Below the pieces are notes generated by a model. It worked only from the letters and a program-made list of their open reading frames with translations. It was not told where the DNA came from and did no database searches. A DNA stretch of 64,000 nucleotides from Procambarus clarkii (lineage: Eukaryota > Arthropoda > Malacostraca > Decapoda > Cambaridae). Location: contig NC_091172.1 in assembly GCF_040958095.1 (NCBI RefSeq), forward strand, positions 21,692,009 to 21,756,008, in the 5' to 3' direction. The position numbers and the translations under genes are program-made. Below are positions 1-10,883 of this stretch, one piece after another. Each line of letters begins with the position of its first letter. Within the stretch, counting starts at the first letter, position 1.

Positions 1-204
1 GCCTAAAAATGCCATAATATACCTGTTCATGCTATTATGTAGCGATGATATTATTACAGAAGACCCCTGACTGTGATAAAACTGACCAGGGTTCTGATAA
101 TAGCAGGATTGTGGTGATATTTGGCACTGTGCGCCATGGAGGGAGGAGTAATGCTGTGGGAGGGAGGATGGTGGCGTTGTCTTTTGAGTGTGTGTGGCCA
201 CCTT

Positions 205-840
205 TTATTGACTGCACTCGCCATACCAGCTTAGTGGTTCGCTATGGTGAACACAAATGTAGATACTTATATATAACGCGTGTATAGTGTGAGATAACAG
301 CGAGAGTAGGAGGTTGGGAGTCGCCATTTTGATGAGGGTGGAGCGTCGTCTGCAGGACTTATCATGTTGTTTACTGATGACCACGATGGTCTTTGGGCAC
401 CATACCAGTTTACTTGTACAAGTATGGTGAATAAAACAGGTAGATATTTATATATAATGTGTGTATATAGCGTAATAACACCACAAACAGTATTGTTGTA
501 GGAGAAATATTAGTGCGTCTGGCCTTGAGGGCGGCCGCCACCAGCCGACTGTGCGAGTAACTACGTCTCTGTGCCTTTACTCACCATACAAGCTTAGATG
601 TACAGTTATGGTGAACAAAACATGTAAATACTTATATATAACGTCTGTATATAAAAGCAAAAACAGTATGGTGGGTGGAGAATGGTGGCAAGTCAGGTGA
701 GGTGAGGTGAGGGAGGGAGTGGCAGCCAGTTACTGCCTGCCACTCAGCATACCAACTTAGTGGTTTGTCATGGTGAACAAAACATGCAGATACTTATATA
801 TAACCTGTGTATATAGTGTAATAACCGACAAAGTATTTGT
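205..840. repeat. Four imperfect 165-182-bp repeats, each with a hairpin
   Basis: The same block recurs from about 219, 398, 580 and 745. A CACCATA...TATGGTG inverted repeat (arms 221-225/243-247, 398-405/422-429, 582-588/607-613; the fourth is imperfect) is followed by aaaacatgnagatactt, tatatataac and gtgtatatagtgtaataac. About 80-100 bases of unrelated G-rich sequence separates the copies. The family is not recognised. Confidence 0.75.
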
Positions 841-1020
841 TCACTGTTTGATGAACATAATTGAATCAACAATATGCACACCATATTTTTGAGTACAGCG
901 ATGATTCACTCATTTTATTATATAAATATATCACACTACACACTATTGAATAATATTACAGCAAAAAAACTACGAAAAATCAATCAGAGACATTGAAATA
1001 ATTAGGTAATTATCTCTTTG
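841..1020. other. AT-rich unassigned stretch
   Basis: AT-rich DNA with no ORF or repeat recognised; it separates the hairpin repeats from the GC-rich gag-like region. Confidence 0.6.
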
Positions 1021-1092
1021 TGGAAACTCTGGCCTGACAGCTGGCCAACACAAAACCGAAGCCAAGTACCCCCAGGGCGTGCAAATCCTCAG

Positions 1093-2363
1093 CTACCAGG
1101 GATGCCGAAAGGACGGGAACGTGCATGTGAAGCTACATCTGGCCAATATCCCTAGGAAGAATGGGGGCGAATAAGCACGCATCGAGGTGCTCCAACTCAC
1201 CCCCAGGTAAACCTGAACCACCGTAGAAGTTTCCCGCCATTCCCTGTGGGTCCGACAGAACGAATGCCACGCCCCCAAAGAAAAGAAAGGGCAGTCTGCT
1301 AACCAGGATGACTCCGGAACTTCCGGAACTTCGTAACGCACCCAATAAGGAAAAGTAGAACCAAACTCAAACAAGGAAGGGTCCATTATCAAGTCACAAT
1401 CCGGGTCACGTAGGAGGTACGCCGCAAGGGCATCCCGAACCTCCTTAGGCGGGAAGCCAAAAACCTCCGGAAAGGACCGTAGAGCCTAAGGGAACCCGGA
1501 ACCGAACCCGGGGAGGAGCAGAACCCATATCAAATTCAGAGAAGAGGTAAGAAAACCCCCTTTCCCCTGCAACAACAAGCCCCGCATCGAGGATACTAAC
1601 ACCCAAGCAGGGTCAAACAACGTCCAAGCCCTCCCTAAGGCAACTTCTCCCCAGCTCCGGGGATCCTCCACGCCAGGACCTGGGGCAGAGCCGCCATCCA
1701 AACCCTCCACCCATAAAGAAAAGGCAGAGTCCACCGGAAAAGCTAGGAAAAGGAAGGGGGGGTCCGCTGGTCACACCAACTTTAGAACTTGCTCAAGGCA
1801 AGATGGGATCCAGAGGACGCATCCACTACACCAAGGAGTCCAATGGGATTTTCCAGGGCCCTTAGGCTGACTGCTAATGGAAGCCCAGACAAGGTACTGC
1901 TAACCAGTTGGCCCAAACTACAGAGAACAATTAAAGCTGAACCCCTGCAACATGCATAATCACGTGGACTTAGTGGGAACCACCAGAATAACAGGGTGGA
2001 CAAAGACCAAAGGGCCGAGCCGTCCAACAAAACCTCTGCCTCTGGAAAAAAGGCAGAGTCCACTGGAAAAGCAGGGATGAAAGGAGCCAGCTGGCACAAC
2101 CCAAAAGCCCTGGCAGGAGGAACAGGCTCAAATGCTTCTGCCGCCGAACCGGAAGAGGCAGTCCCCGAAGCCGCCCGAGTCTCACCATCAAGAAAACCCT
2201 GCCCCGACTCCGAAACCCTCATACGTTTGGGAGCAGGATGAATCACAGCAGGGGAAGCATACGGGGGCGTGGACGAAACCAAAGTCGAGACGACTAACAC
2301 ACCCAAATCTGGGTCTCTATAACCAAAGCGGAGCAGCTGCGAGGCATCCGGAACGGCAACCAA
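1093..2363 (-). pseudogene. Decayed retroelement gag-like reading frames
   Basis: Three consecutive minus-strand open segments (2363-1782, 1734-1486 and about 1475-1093) lie in unusually GC-rich DNA and are interrupted by frameshifts and stops. Parts read like a structural protein: PPKEVRDALAAYLLRDPDCD and GSTFPYWVRYEVPEVPESSW in the last segment, and an Ala/Ser/Pro-rich stretch in the first. The style recalls gag-like ORF1 of tyrosine-recombinase (DIRS-type) retroelements, but no recombinase or RT is present, so the class is a guess. It sits in tetraspanin intron 4 in the same orientation. Confidence 0.4.
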
Positions 2364-2539
2364 CCTAGCTCATTGCAGCAACCTAAACCATGCATGCAAT
2401 GCTGAAGCTGCCTGCACCCAAATATCAACATCAGTGGACTGGGTGAATTAGAGTACATGCAAAGAACACCACTCGCAGGACTCCAGGTCAAAGGTGTCAT
2501 TGACCTAACAGGCAGCATAGCAAAGATGGCGAGTGTCAC

Positions 2540-2900
2540 CATGAGATAAGGGGACAGAGCAACCTTGGCGCAGACAGCAGCGAGGCGGTGATGTCATGCT
2601 TGTTTGCTCGTTTTCGATTGGGGACTTTTGTTTGCTAGTTCTGCTTTCAGTTTGCAATTTTTAACCAGCTGTAGTGTGTTTTGGAATTCTTACCTTTGTG
2701 GGTGTCTGACCTGGTAGACGGCAGACAGACTGCTTCTAATTACATGGGTGTCTAAAGGCCATTGCTCCTCGTGCCTCATCTGAGGGGGCCAAGTTCTGAC
2801 GCTGGTCTCCTGTAGGCTTAGAACTCTATCGATTGACTGTTGCCACTGTCTGGGCACATCAGCCCAGTATGGCTCTGGGGAGCCAAAGAGGCTCCCCACA

Positions 2901-2932
<32 letters not shown>
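2540..2932 (-). mobile_element. Probable leader/terminal segment of the gag-like element, with hairpin and A-tract
   Basis: On the minus strand this precedes the gag-like frames. It contains a short open stretch (AVYQVRHPQR) ending in a perfect donor-like AAAG|GTAAGA near 2690. A GC-rich hairpin (2877-2884 with 2890-2897, loop aaaga) is followed on the plus strand by about 29 A residues to 2932. The A-tract could instead mark the 3' end of a separate plus-strand insertion. Confidence 0.35.
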
Positions 2933-2934
<2 letters not shown>

Positions 2935-2947
2935 AAATTAAGCTCAC

Positions 2948-3022
2948 CCAGTCCTTGAAGATGAATCCTAAAATGCCAGCTGTCATCTCCAAAAGTAGCA
3001 GGATGGCCAGGAAGATAGCATA
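2948..3022 (-). CDS. Tetraspanin exon 4 (TM3 and FKDW)
   Basis: This 75-bp exon (25 codons, phase 0 on both sides) has acceptor ctactctttcag and donor TGG|GTGAGC. It encodes YAIFLAILLLLEMTAGIL and then GFIFKDW. These are TM3 with its conserved acidic residue and the first residues of the large extracellular loop. Only about 20 bases into the following intron a poly(T) tract begins (poly(A) on the plus strand). Confidence 0.94.
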
Positions 3023-6000
3023 CTGAAAGAGTAGGCAGGACATTTAAAACTTCTTGTAAAGTACAAGAATATTGTTTTTCCATCTTGTAAAGTTCAACAT
3101 ACATATTCTACATTTAACTAGAAATCAAGAATGGCATTTCTACTGACCAGACAAACTCGTGTAATGGTTTCCCCAGTCTTGGGGATAGGAAGCTGTTAGG
3201 CTTATCAAGCTCCCTCAAGCCAATGACATTATATATTACAATCACCTTCAAATGTAGGTGAACATTTGCCAAGGAAAGTTATACATGTCTCATGAATTTA
3301 GAAACAGACAAAACTTTGAAATATTTAGTGGGTTGCTTTGAAAAATGTTCAAGTGAAAGGAAAAAAATCTGAAGGAACAAAAAATGAAACAAGCCACAAG
3401 TGAGAAATACAAAAAATGGAAAAACTGCATGTGTTGATAAGACAATGTGGAGACTAAAGGAATAAGTAATGTATCAAGAGGTGCTACACAAGATGGACAA
3501 AGGAAACATCAGAAGGGAAAAAGATATTCACCTTACATTCCCAAAATCAGTGAATCAATAAGGAATTAAAGCCATTTCCCAAAGTTTACCCTCCATAACC
3601 ATGAGAGCTCATAAACCCTAGTTTGACCCTGCAATACCTTACATTTTTAAACCTACTTATTACCAGAGCTTGTGATAATTTAAGATTATTAACTTTGTCA
3701 TCAGTGCAAAGAGTAGGACTCTGTTTTCGTTATTAGCAGGTAAAAAGTGAGCAATTTGGTTCTTTGCCAGAAAATTTGTAGTAAATATTAACTTGTACAA
3801 AAAATATTTTACTCAAACCAAATTAAAATATCAAAATTAGGATCTATCTTGAGGTTATCTTGAGATGATTTCGGGGCTTTTTAGTGTCCCCGCGGCCTGG
3901 TCCTCGACCAGGCCTCCACCCCCAGGAAGCAGCCCGTGACAGCTGACTAACACCCAGGTACCTATTTTACTGCTATGTAACAGGGGCATAGGGTGAAAGA
4001 AACTCTGCCCATTGTTTCTCGCCGGCAATATACATAAAGGATATAGCCTTTTAATATATAATATGCAGTATATTCAGTTATTCTGGCAGACAAAAGATTT
4101 AATGCTTTCAAACAAAACCATTTATTTTATTACAGAAAGTACACATCAGGGTAACTTACAGTATTTGAATTTATCCCACTTATACTAGTTTATCAGTTCC
4201 AATATGAAGTTCCTTGCAATTCATGAATAATGGTCAACAACTAATAAACACACAATTCTAACTATGGAGCTCATCAATCTCGTATGCTGTCTTCCCCCTC
4301 CCTCCCCCCCACTCCAACCTCCCACCATTAATTGTACTGTACTGTATTAACATTCATAATTAAATTATGTATTCCACATGTTGTTCATGTCAAGTGATGT
4401 TGGTGCACTTCATTCCTTTTAGTAAAATTCAGGAAATCTCATTTTGGGGTTTCAATTATTTGAATAATTTGATATTATAGAGGCAATAAATTTACAATTT
4501 TAGACAATTTATATTTGATACAAGATGCACAGTAAATAATGCACTGTATAGTAACAAGAATATTGTTAATAAGAGAGATCCATCTACAATCCATCAGTCA
4601 GGAATCTTGCAATACATACAATATTATGACCCATGTGGTGGACAGGATGGAGGTGTGGTGCACTTGAATAGTTTATGGTGACATTGTGGGTTGGCCTTGT
4701 GTTGAAGGATAGAGTATGAAAGTCAATTGGAAAGGCTTGGGCAGATAGGTTGCAAGTAGATGGAGTGGGAATATGAATGTGTAAATAACAACCCATTGTC
4801 TCATTTGTGCTATACCCATGTGCACATGCAGTACTGAAAAATCCATTTTGTAATGGCAGCTTAGTATAGTACTGTATAATATCCATTGTTTTGCTATTTT
4901 TCTCGTCTCTGGTGCACTTATATTTGGCTTCTCTTTGTGCCTCCATGATGACCTCTTCACCTGAACTTCTCAGTAATGTTTAAATTCCTTTCTATCATGC
5001 TTTATTCTTTGCTCCCAGCATTGCCAATTGAACCATCGGTTACTCGTTTTTATTACATTTACAATGGGATAAGCCTCTTTGCTTCTGTATATTTCTGGGC
5101 TGCAAATTCCATCAAATTTGGCATCTTCCCCTCCAATTCATTTTCACACGAGACTTTCAGCAGGCAACCCCTTTGCTCTCCTGTTGTGATGTGTTCTCAA
5201 GTTCCTTAGATTAGTCATCTCCCACAAACTATGTATTTAAACATTATACTATAGTAGTAACTAGTTCTTTGTGGTGTTTAGTATTTTATCTTCTCAATAC
5301 AGTATCTGCCTTCTCCACACGTAAAAGAGGCTGCTTGGGGTGGGCATACAGTATGTGTTTAGTCTCATTGTGGTTGCAGCATGGTTAGGGTTGGAGTGGG
5401 ACTGTAAGAGACTTAGTAGGGTGTGTAGGTTGTGTGAGTGTCTGGTGGGAGTGGTCATAACATGGCTGTTGGTGGTGTGGTGTATTGGTTGGATGTGAGC
5501 AAGCAGGTTTTGTTAGAGGGGGTGTGTGTGTAGTGGAGAATCAGAGGGAAGGAAGTGACTAAGGAGGGTAAATAAGAGCAGAGAATATGTAGAAAGGGAA
5601 GGTGGTGGTGTTGGTTGGAGTGTTAAGAGTTGTGAAACTAGTTACAGGTTTAAAGCTAAAACAATAAGAAATCAATATATCACAAACAATTGTTGTTTTA
5701 GTATAAAATTAAAGTTGTTATTGGGCAACACTGCTTAATTTCTTTAGCAGCCACATTTTTAGGCTTAAACTTTAAAGATGTCAAGTTTTAAATCAATAAC
5801 AGAAGCTAGTCATAGCATGCTGACCAGAAACCCTAAGGAAGAAAAATAAACATGACAAAAGCCACAAAATATCTATTCCTGGGATACCCAGTAATAGTAC
5901 TCACACATGCTAGCAAGCAGGTGTTTTCCCTCAGGGCGCCAACACAACCGGTGAAGCCAATAGTAAAGGTAATCAACCCTGAAAAATTAAACCAATATAA

Positions 6001-7061
6001 CCAGTGTGCCATTTTAGTTATTTTAGCATTTACAAGCTAAATAATTATCATTACAGATGCAGACCAACAATAAGCATGGTATGGTATACAGTATTTTATC
6101 AATGTAAAAATACAATACTGTATGCAGATGATGAGTCACAATAACGTTGCTGAAGATATGACGACTAAACCACACACCAGAAGATGAAGAGACGACAACA
6201 TTTCGGTCCATCCTGGACCATTATCAAGTCGACATGAACAATCGACTTGGTAATGGTCCAGGATGGACCGAAACGTCATCCTCTCCTCATCTTCTAGTGT
6301 GTGGTTTAGTCAGCATACAGTACTGTACAATATACATGTTAACACACATGCATTAGATCTACAGGAACACATTCAACTTAAGTTATAATTAATAAATAAG
6401 AGAACTATACATTAATACTGTAATAAAAATTAAGACCATAACAGTTGATAAGGACTTCTTTTGTACTGTCATCTCCAGAAATTTGTGCCCATTTTCCATA
6501 ACACCACCTTTATTCCATCTTTACCACCTATTCTCCAAAGTCAATACCTCTCATAACTATGAGTCCCTAACAAATTTACTTAACCCATTTTAACTTACAT
6601 GATTCACTACAGTATTGTGTAAACAAGTGAATGTGAATGCTAATTGCATTCCTCTTCCCACCAACCAATCTTGCTGCATTTTCTTATTTTAGTTACAGTA
6701 TACTTATTCGCATTTTATCAGCCCTTAGGAATGTGCATCTACTTAAACCTCTCGAGCTTTAAAGGCATCATAACCCTATTTTTAAATTCATCACCTAATT
6801 ACTTAAACTACTGTAACCTATATTTTCTGTTCACTCATCCCACATATACATATAAAGGCTTCCTTGCAAATATAACCATCTGGTATTATTTATTATTCAG
6901 TTATTTAAATATTCCTCTGCACCTATGTTGCTATTTGAAACTTTGCCATCACATTACTCTGGAAATAATGTATTAAAAACTATTTTTGAAACTTCACCTC
7001 ATTTCAGAAGATTTTAGCACATCTTTTTTTATTAACAAACAGCAAATACTTCACTGATGCC

Positions 7062-7111
<50 letters not shown>

Positions 7112-9888
7112 TCTTGTCTCCAAGAGAGAAATTTGCACTTTCTTTTAATGGCCCTCATCCTATACTATCTAATCTGAATTCATTCCATATTAAGTATCAA
7201 AGCTACCCTCCCTTCCCTGCCACCACTGTAGAACTTGTGGCAAAATTTGGATGGTTAAATTATGTTGACAATCTAACAGGTATACAACTCACCGGTGACA
7301 ATAAGAACAAAGGCTGGATCAAGGGCAATGTTAGTGAGACGACTAAGGTTATTAAACGTGTCTTTCTCCGTCCATGCCCACACACCAATTGCCAAGATAC
7401 TGAGTCCCATCAACTGAAAAAATACAATAGTTTCAGTATTTTTTTATATTTTAAAGGCAATAAGGAGACAAAAAAAAAAAAAAAGACGACAAACAGGTGC
7501 ATGCAATACTGTGCCAACTCTTGTGTATAGTTGTGATACGATGGTGTAGTACTAACATGGAAAAATCAAATTAGAACAATATAAATTGACACTGAAGTAT
7601 GGGCAGTGTTAAAAATGCATAAGGAATGAAAATATCATGGGGAAGATGTGGAGTGAGAAAACTAATAAACAGCAAGATAGGGTACATATTAAGATAATTT
7701 GGGCATGTTCAACAATAGGATGACAATAGACTGGTGACAAGTGTACTCGAGAAATTTGAGAGTAGAAAAGGAGAGACGGGAGGGAAGGTTATTCCTAACC
7801 AAAACTTTCATTGCACTAGCCACTCTCCTTCAATGACTGACCCTACTCTGAACTTTAATTCCACAAATGCCTATTTTAAAAATTACACATTTACGATACT
7901 GTGGCTTAACTATAATGCATCTTTGTATATCCTTGCTGTCATTAATACTGTTGAAACAATTAATGTAGTAGTCTATGCTTTTCATCATTAAGCATCACTT
8001 TATCCTTTGTTATATTTAACGAACTCTTACAAGTGTTCCTTCCTTCTCATTTAGTATTGTATTAATGACATTATACTTATAAATAACTGATTAGAATTAT
8101 TTCAAGTTTTGCCCATGACCCTTTCCTTAGTAATGGCTTCATTTAATGTGCCACCCTTGTACCCTCAAATATTTCTATCTTAAGTAAATGCTCATGAATA
8201 AAGTATTATTATTATTAGAGAAAATCCACTAGGGCTGTGAGGTGGCATGAACCAACAACCAAGGCATTCCCAGCCGCATACTCTACCACTAGACCACTGT
8301 GACTTGTGAAAGTCATACAACTGGATTTCTACTGAAATCACAGGAAGTCTTTAGGCCCTTCCACTCAAGTGCTTGCGAGTCATACGTAAAAACTTGGACT
8401 GACTTCAGTAGGGGGCCTCATGGGGTTTTTATTGTTCCTTCAGGATTTCTCACCATTTTTTATGATAATGTTTGTATTCAGCTTCCCGAATGTACAACGA
8501 ACAACACTGTCGATACCGATTTCCACATTTAAAGTTTACTGTATTATGACTTTACCAAAGCTCTTTATTTAATAGTGCTTTGCTTTTCTTATATCACTAG
8601 TTCACTTTCCTATTCTGTACAAGTAAGGTTGCTTCAGCATTCTCTGATCTTGAGTATCAAGATTTGATAAGGGCATGATTTCTTACAAGAATTTAATTTG
8701 ATGAAGTTTTAGCACTAGGCCAGGCACTGGAACTGCCAAGTCATTTATTATGTTATTTATTTATACTGTATATACAAGAAGGTACATTGGGTCTATGAGA
8801 GTAAATAGCACCGATGTTTTTACATTCTTGCAAAGCCACCAACACTCACAGTGTTTAGGGCTTAGGGCAGCTCATTGTTTGATCCTCAGAGCCACTAATC
8901 AGGAAAAGGATGGGAATAATTACAGGCTAGAAAAAGCTTATTGCCTAACATACCAGTCATCAATGCTAAACAACTTCTGAGCAGTCAATGGTGAATTCTG
9001 GATAAATTAAAAAAAATATAAAGACATCCTAATATGACTTCGAGTTCTCAGAGTACAGTATTGTACTTCATTAAACCTTGTGAACAAATGTGTTTAACAC
9101 CTCATATTTGAAAAAAACAGCATATGAAGTTATTTGCCAAATTTATGGTCAAAACTCAAACAATAAAGTGTTACTAGCAGGGAAATACAAAGGAAAAAGT
9201 AGGGGAAAAGGATATCCATAGTAAATAAATATATAATACTCCCTCTCATTTTTACACAATAGACTAAGGTTAATTGTGTGCAAAAATTGAACAGACATTA
9301 TACTTCAACACTACAGTATACATCAAGTGCACCTCGGGATGGGGGCACAAAAACTAACAAGGAAGTAGCTAATGAATGCTTGATGCAATTTAACACTAGC
9401 TTTACACAGGGTAAACAAGCCTGGCCTGGGGTACTGAGAGTATAATAAACCCACTTTTATTTCAATAACAACTATACACACAATAATTATGCCCGACAAT
9501 GATTTAACTGTCCCATAACGGGACGAGTGAGACAATGAAGAACTGGTCCAGGAAGTGATGTCACGAGAGGGAAGTGTCTCTTTGTCCGAGTTCACACTTC
9601 CAGTTCATTGACTTTCTACCCAACTTTACTAGTTACTCAACCAGACGTCTTCTATCCCCCTCGTATATGGCTGTTAACCAGTGGCCACCCCCTTCCCCCC
9701 CAGGAAGACACAAATCTGAGCAAGGTGGTGGAGTTGACAGCTGACGGGAGAAAGGTCACCAACAACAGTGCGGCCGATGTAAACACAGCTCCTGTACTCA
9801 CCCAGAATATGACATTGAAGCCGAATATGACATACTTCAGGCAGCAGCTGACCTCACTTTGATCTCGCCGGTATCGTTTCACTGGCAT
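2948..9888 (-). CDS. Tetraspanin, 5' part (four exons, partial gene)
   Basis: Four-pass membrane scaffold protein. Tetraspanins organise partner receptors and proteases in plasma and endosomal membranes. Coding exons on the minus strand are 9888-9802, 7413-7293, 5978-5905 and 3022-2948. Every intron starts GTGAG and ends CAG, and phases join cleanly (0, 1, 0, then 0 at the last donor). They give residues 1-119: a basic N-terminus with Cys15-Cys16 (likely palmitoylated), TM1 about 17-43 with conserved Asn25, a short loop, TM2 about 62-84, the signature GCVGALREN at 80-88, TM3 about 91-115 with conserved Glu106, then FKDW opening the large loop. The short loop and FKDW resemble the TspanC8 group (TSPAN5/14/17/33 type), which escorts ADAM10; that subgroup call is inference. 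The CCG-bearing large loop and TM4 are absent and must lie beyond base 1. Introns hold SINEs and a retroelement remnant. Confidence 0.93.
3847..4027 (-). mobile_element. SINE with ccgcgg tail, 5'-truncated copy
   Basis: On the minus strand this copy has the body and 3' tail of the family seen complete at 18892-19139. The tRNA-like head is missing: similarity stops at ctcgccggca. It lies in tetraspanin intron 3. Confidence 0.85.
5330..5640. other. GT-rich stretch in tetraspanin intron 3
   Basis: The plus strand is rich in gtgtg and ggtggtg words; no ORF or recognised repeat. Confidence 0.6.
5905..5978 (-). CDS. Tetraspanin exon 3 (TM2 and cytoplasmic signature)
   Basis: This 74-bp exon lies between acceptor aatttttcag and donor TGT|GTGAGT. 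Its first two bases complete a glycine codon carried over from exon 2. The product is GLITFTIGFTGCVGALREN followed by TCLLAC. GC-GALREN is the tetraspanin TM2/inner-loop signature. Phase 0 at the donor matches the next exon. Confidence 0.94.
6158..6316. repeat. Foldback repeat with hammerhead-like core (copy 1)
   Basis: Arms 6158-6233 and 6242-6316 are inverted copies. On the minus strand the arm reads gacTTGATAA, stem TGGTCC-aggat-GGACC, GAAA at 6230-6200. The plus arm has TTGGTAA and GAAAC. It lies in tetraspanin intron 2. Such cores are known in Penelope-like elements; this assignment is inference. Confidence 0.65.
7061..7109. repeat. (CA)n microsatellite
   Basis: About 22 CA units in tetraspanin intron 2. 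Confidence 0.95.
7293..7413 (-). CDS. Tetraspanin exon 2 (end of TM1, small loop, start of TM2)
   Basis: This 121-bp exon follows a tattttttcag acceptor and ends ACCG|GTGAGT, phase 1. It encodes residues 30-69 plus the first base of Gly70. It starts LMGLSILAIGVWAW (end of TM1) and runs through a small loop, TEKDTFNNLSRLTNIALDP, into the TM2 stretch AFVLIVT. The LDP before TM2 and GVWAW after TM1 are typical of the TSPAN5/14/17/33 branch. Confidence 0.93.
8205..8300 (-). mobile_element. tRNA-derived SINE with (AAT)n tail
   Basis: On the minus strand: cacagtggtctagtggtaga (A-box region), ttggttcatgcc (B-box), then ctagtggattttct and (aat)n. It lies in tetraspanin intron 1. Confidence 0.7.
8745..8900 (-). 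mobile_element. SINE tail fragment (atatacaag family)
   Basis: Shares atttatttatactgtatata, caaga and ttcttgcaaagccac with the body/tail of the SINE at 18458. The head is absent. Confidence 0.5.
9802..9888 (-). CDS. Tetraspanin coding exon 1 (N-terminus and start of TM1)
   Basis: Encodes residues 1-29, beginning MPVKRYRRDQSEVSCC and ending in the TM1 stretch GFNVIFW. The donor reads TGG|GTGAGT, phase 0. The start is the only in-frame ATG; upstream in-frame sequence is open but lacks ATG. Two acceptor-like sites lie upstream on the same strand, at 10003 (ttttctgtag) and 9907 (ttgcttccag). The exon therefore probably has spliced 5' UTR in front of it. The local sequence is GC-rich. Confidence 0.92.
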
Positions 9889-9920
9889 CTTGGTCAGAAT
9901 CGCCGCCTGGAAGCAACAAT

Positions 9921-9941
9921 TTACGATAATACGGGCATCAT
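9921..9941 (-). CDS. Short upstream ORF in tetraspanin leader
   Basis: A seven-codon ORF (ATG ATG ... TAA, product MMPVLS) sits 33 nt before the tetraspanin ATG, in another frame. If the exon begins at the 10002 acceptor, this uORF is in the mRNA and could lower initiation. If the 9907 acceptor is used, it is spliced out. That choice would make it a switchable element. This is inference; only the ORF and the two acceptors are seen. Confidence 0.4.
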   Translation of the reverse strand: MMPVLS

Positions 9942-10689
9942 ATTCCCCCGAGCTGCGCCGCCCCGCTTTCCTCTCCGGCCGCCAGATGACGCTGCCTCCC
10001 ACCTACAGAAAACGATCCAAGGTAAACTAATATTATTATAATTTATTGATCACCATTAAAGAGACCATCGTGGTTTATTGAAGCTACCTGGCGCGTTCCC
10101 GAAATATATAGTTTAGTGTTGAGCGTAAGGCCTTTCAACCTATGGAGGGTTATTAAAGCTGTTACTATACTTAAGGCCTAAATATAAGGGAAAGTAAGCT
10201 CTTAGTGTATATAAACCGAAAAGTGGGGTACCTCTATAATTGGTATATGTGAATGTGCATATAATATGTAAATTTGATATATGGTGTATGTGAATATGCA
10301 TTTTTTTTTATTTAAAGCTGGGATTGAACTGAGGGTGGAGGTTAACAGGTTGTAATGGGCGTGCGGGTGAAACGATCAAGGCGCTTTCTCAGCTTTAATG
10401 ACTGGTCGCACGCTAGATATCCCTTCTGGCACATATGAAAAATAGAAAGGAAGGCACGCCCAATATTCAAACACAGCCTTGCGCTAAAAGAAAGTGCTTC
10501 CGTAGCCTTAATGTGCACCACACGAGACAGAGAAAGAAGCATTACTGGCGAACACTATTTATGTTGATTGGTATAGCACATATGCACACACACATTACCT
10601 ATGCGTTCAGTGGGGCTAAGGATCATGCAAATGTGATTAATGAGACGTGGCGGGGACCAGAAACTGGAACTCAATCCCCAGCACACACA

Positions 10690-10880
10690 CACACACCATT
10701 AGGAAGTGATGTGGTGGAGACTGACTCCATACACAGTTTCAAGTGTAGATATGATAGAGCCCGATAGGCTCAGGAATCTGTACACCTGTTGATTGACGGT
10801 TGAGAGGCGGGACCAAAGAGCCAGAGCTCAACCCCCGCAAACACAACTAGGTGAGTACACACACACACACACACACACAC
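10690..10880 (+). mobile_element. LINE 3' end with (AC)n tail
   Basis: The C-terminal codons of a non-LTR retrotransposon, SDVVETDSIHSFKCRYDRAR, precede a 3' UTR that ends aactaggtgagtac and runs into an (AC)n tail. Other copies of this family are at 21940-22163 and 50655-50905, both minus. Confidence 0.75.
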
Positions 10881-10883
10881 ACT

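Noticed and set aside
1..2700. Remaining tetraspanin exons (CCG loop, TM4)
   Set aside because: No minus-strand frame with a CCG motif and matching splice borders was found; they must lie outside the window.
6644..6976. Hydrophobic 110-aa ORF as a membrane protein
   Set aside because: AT-rich intron sequence of the tetraspanin; Phe/Tyr/Leu-rich frames are expected by chance and there is no splice or start support.
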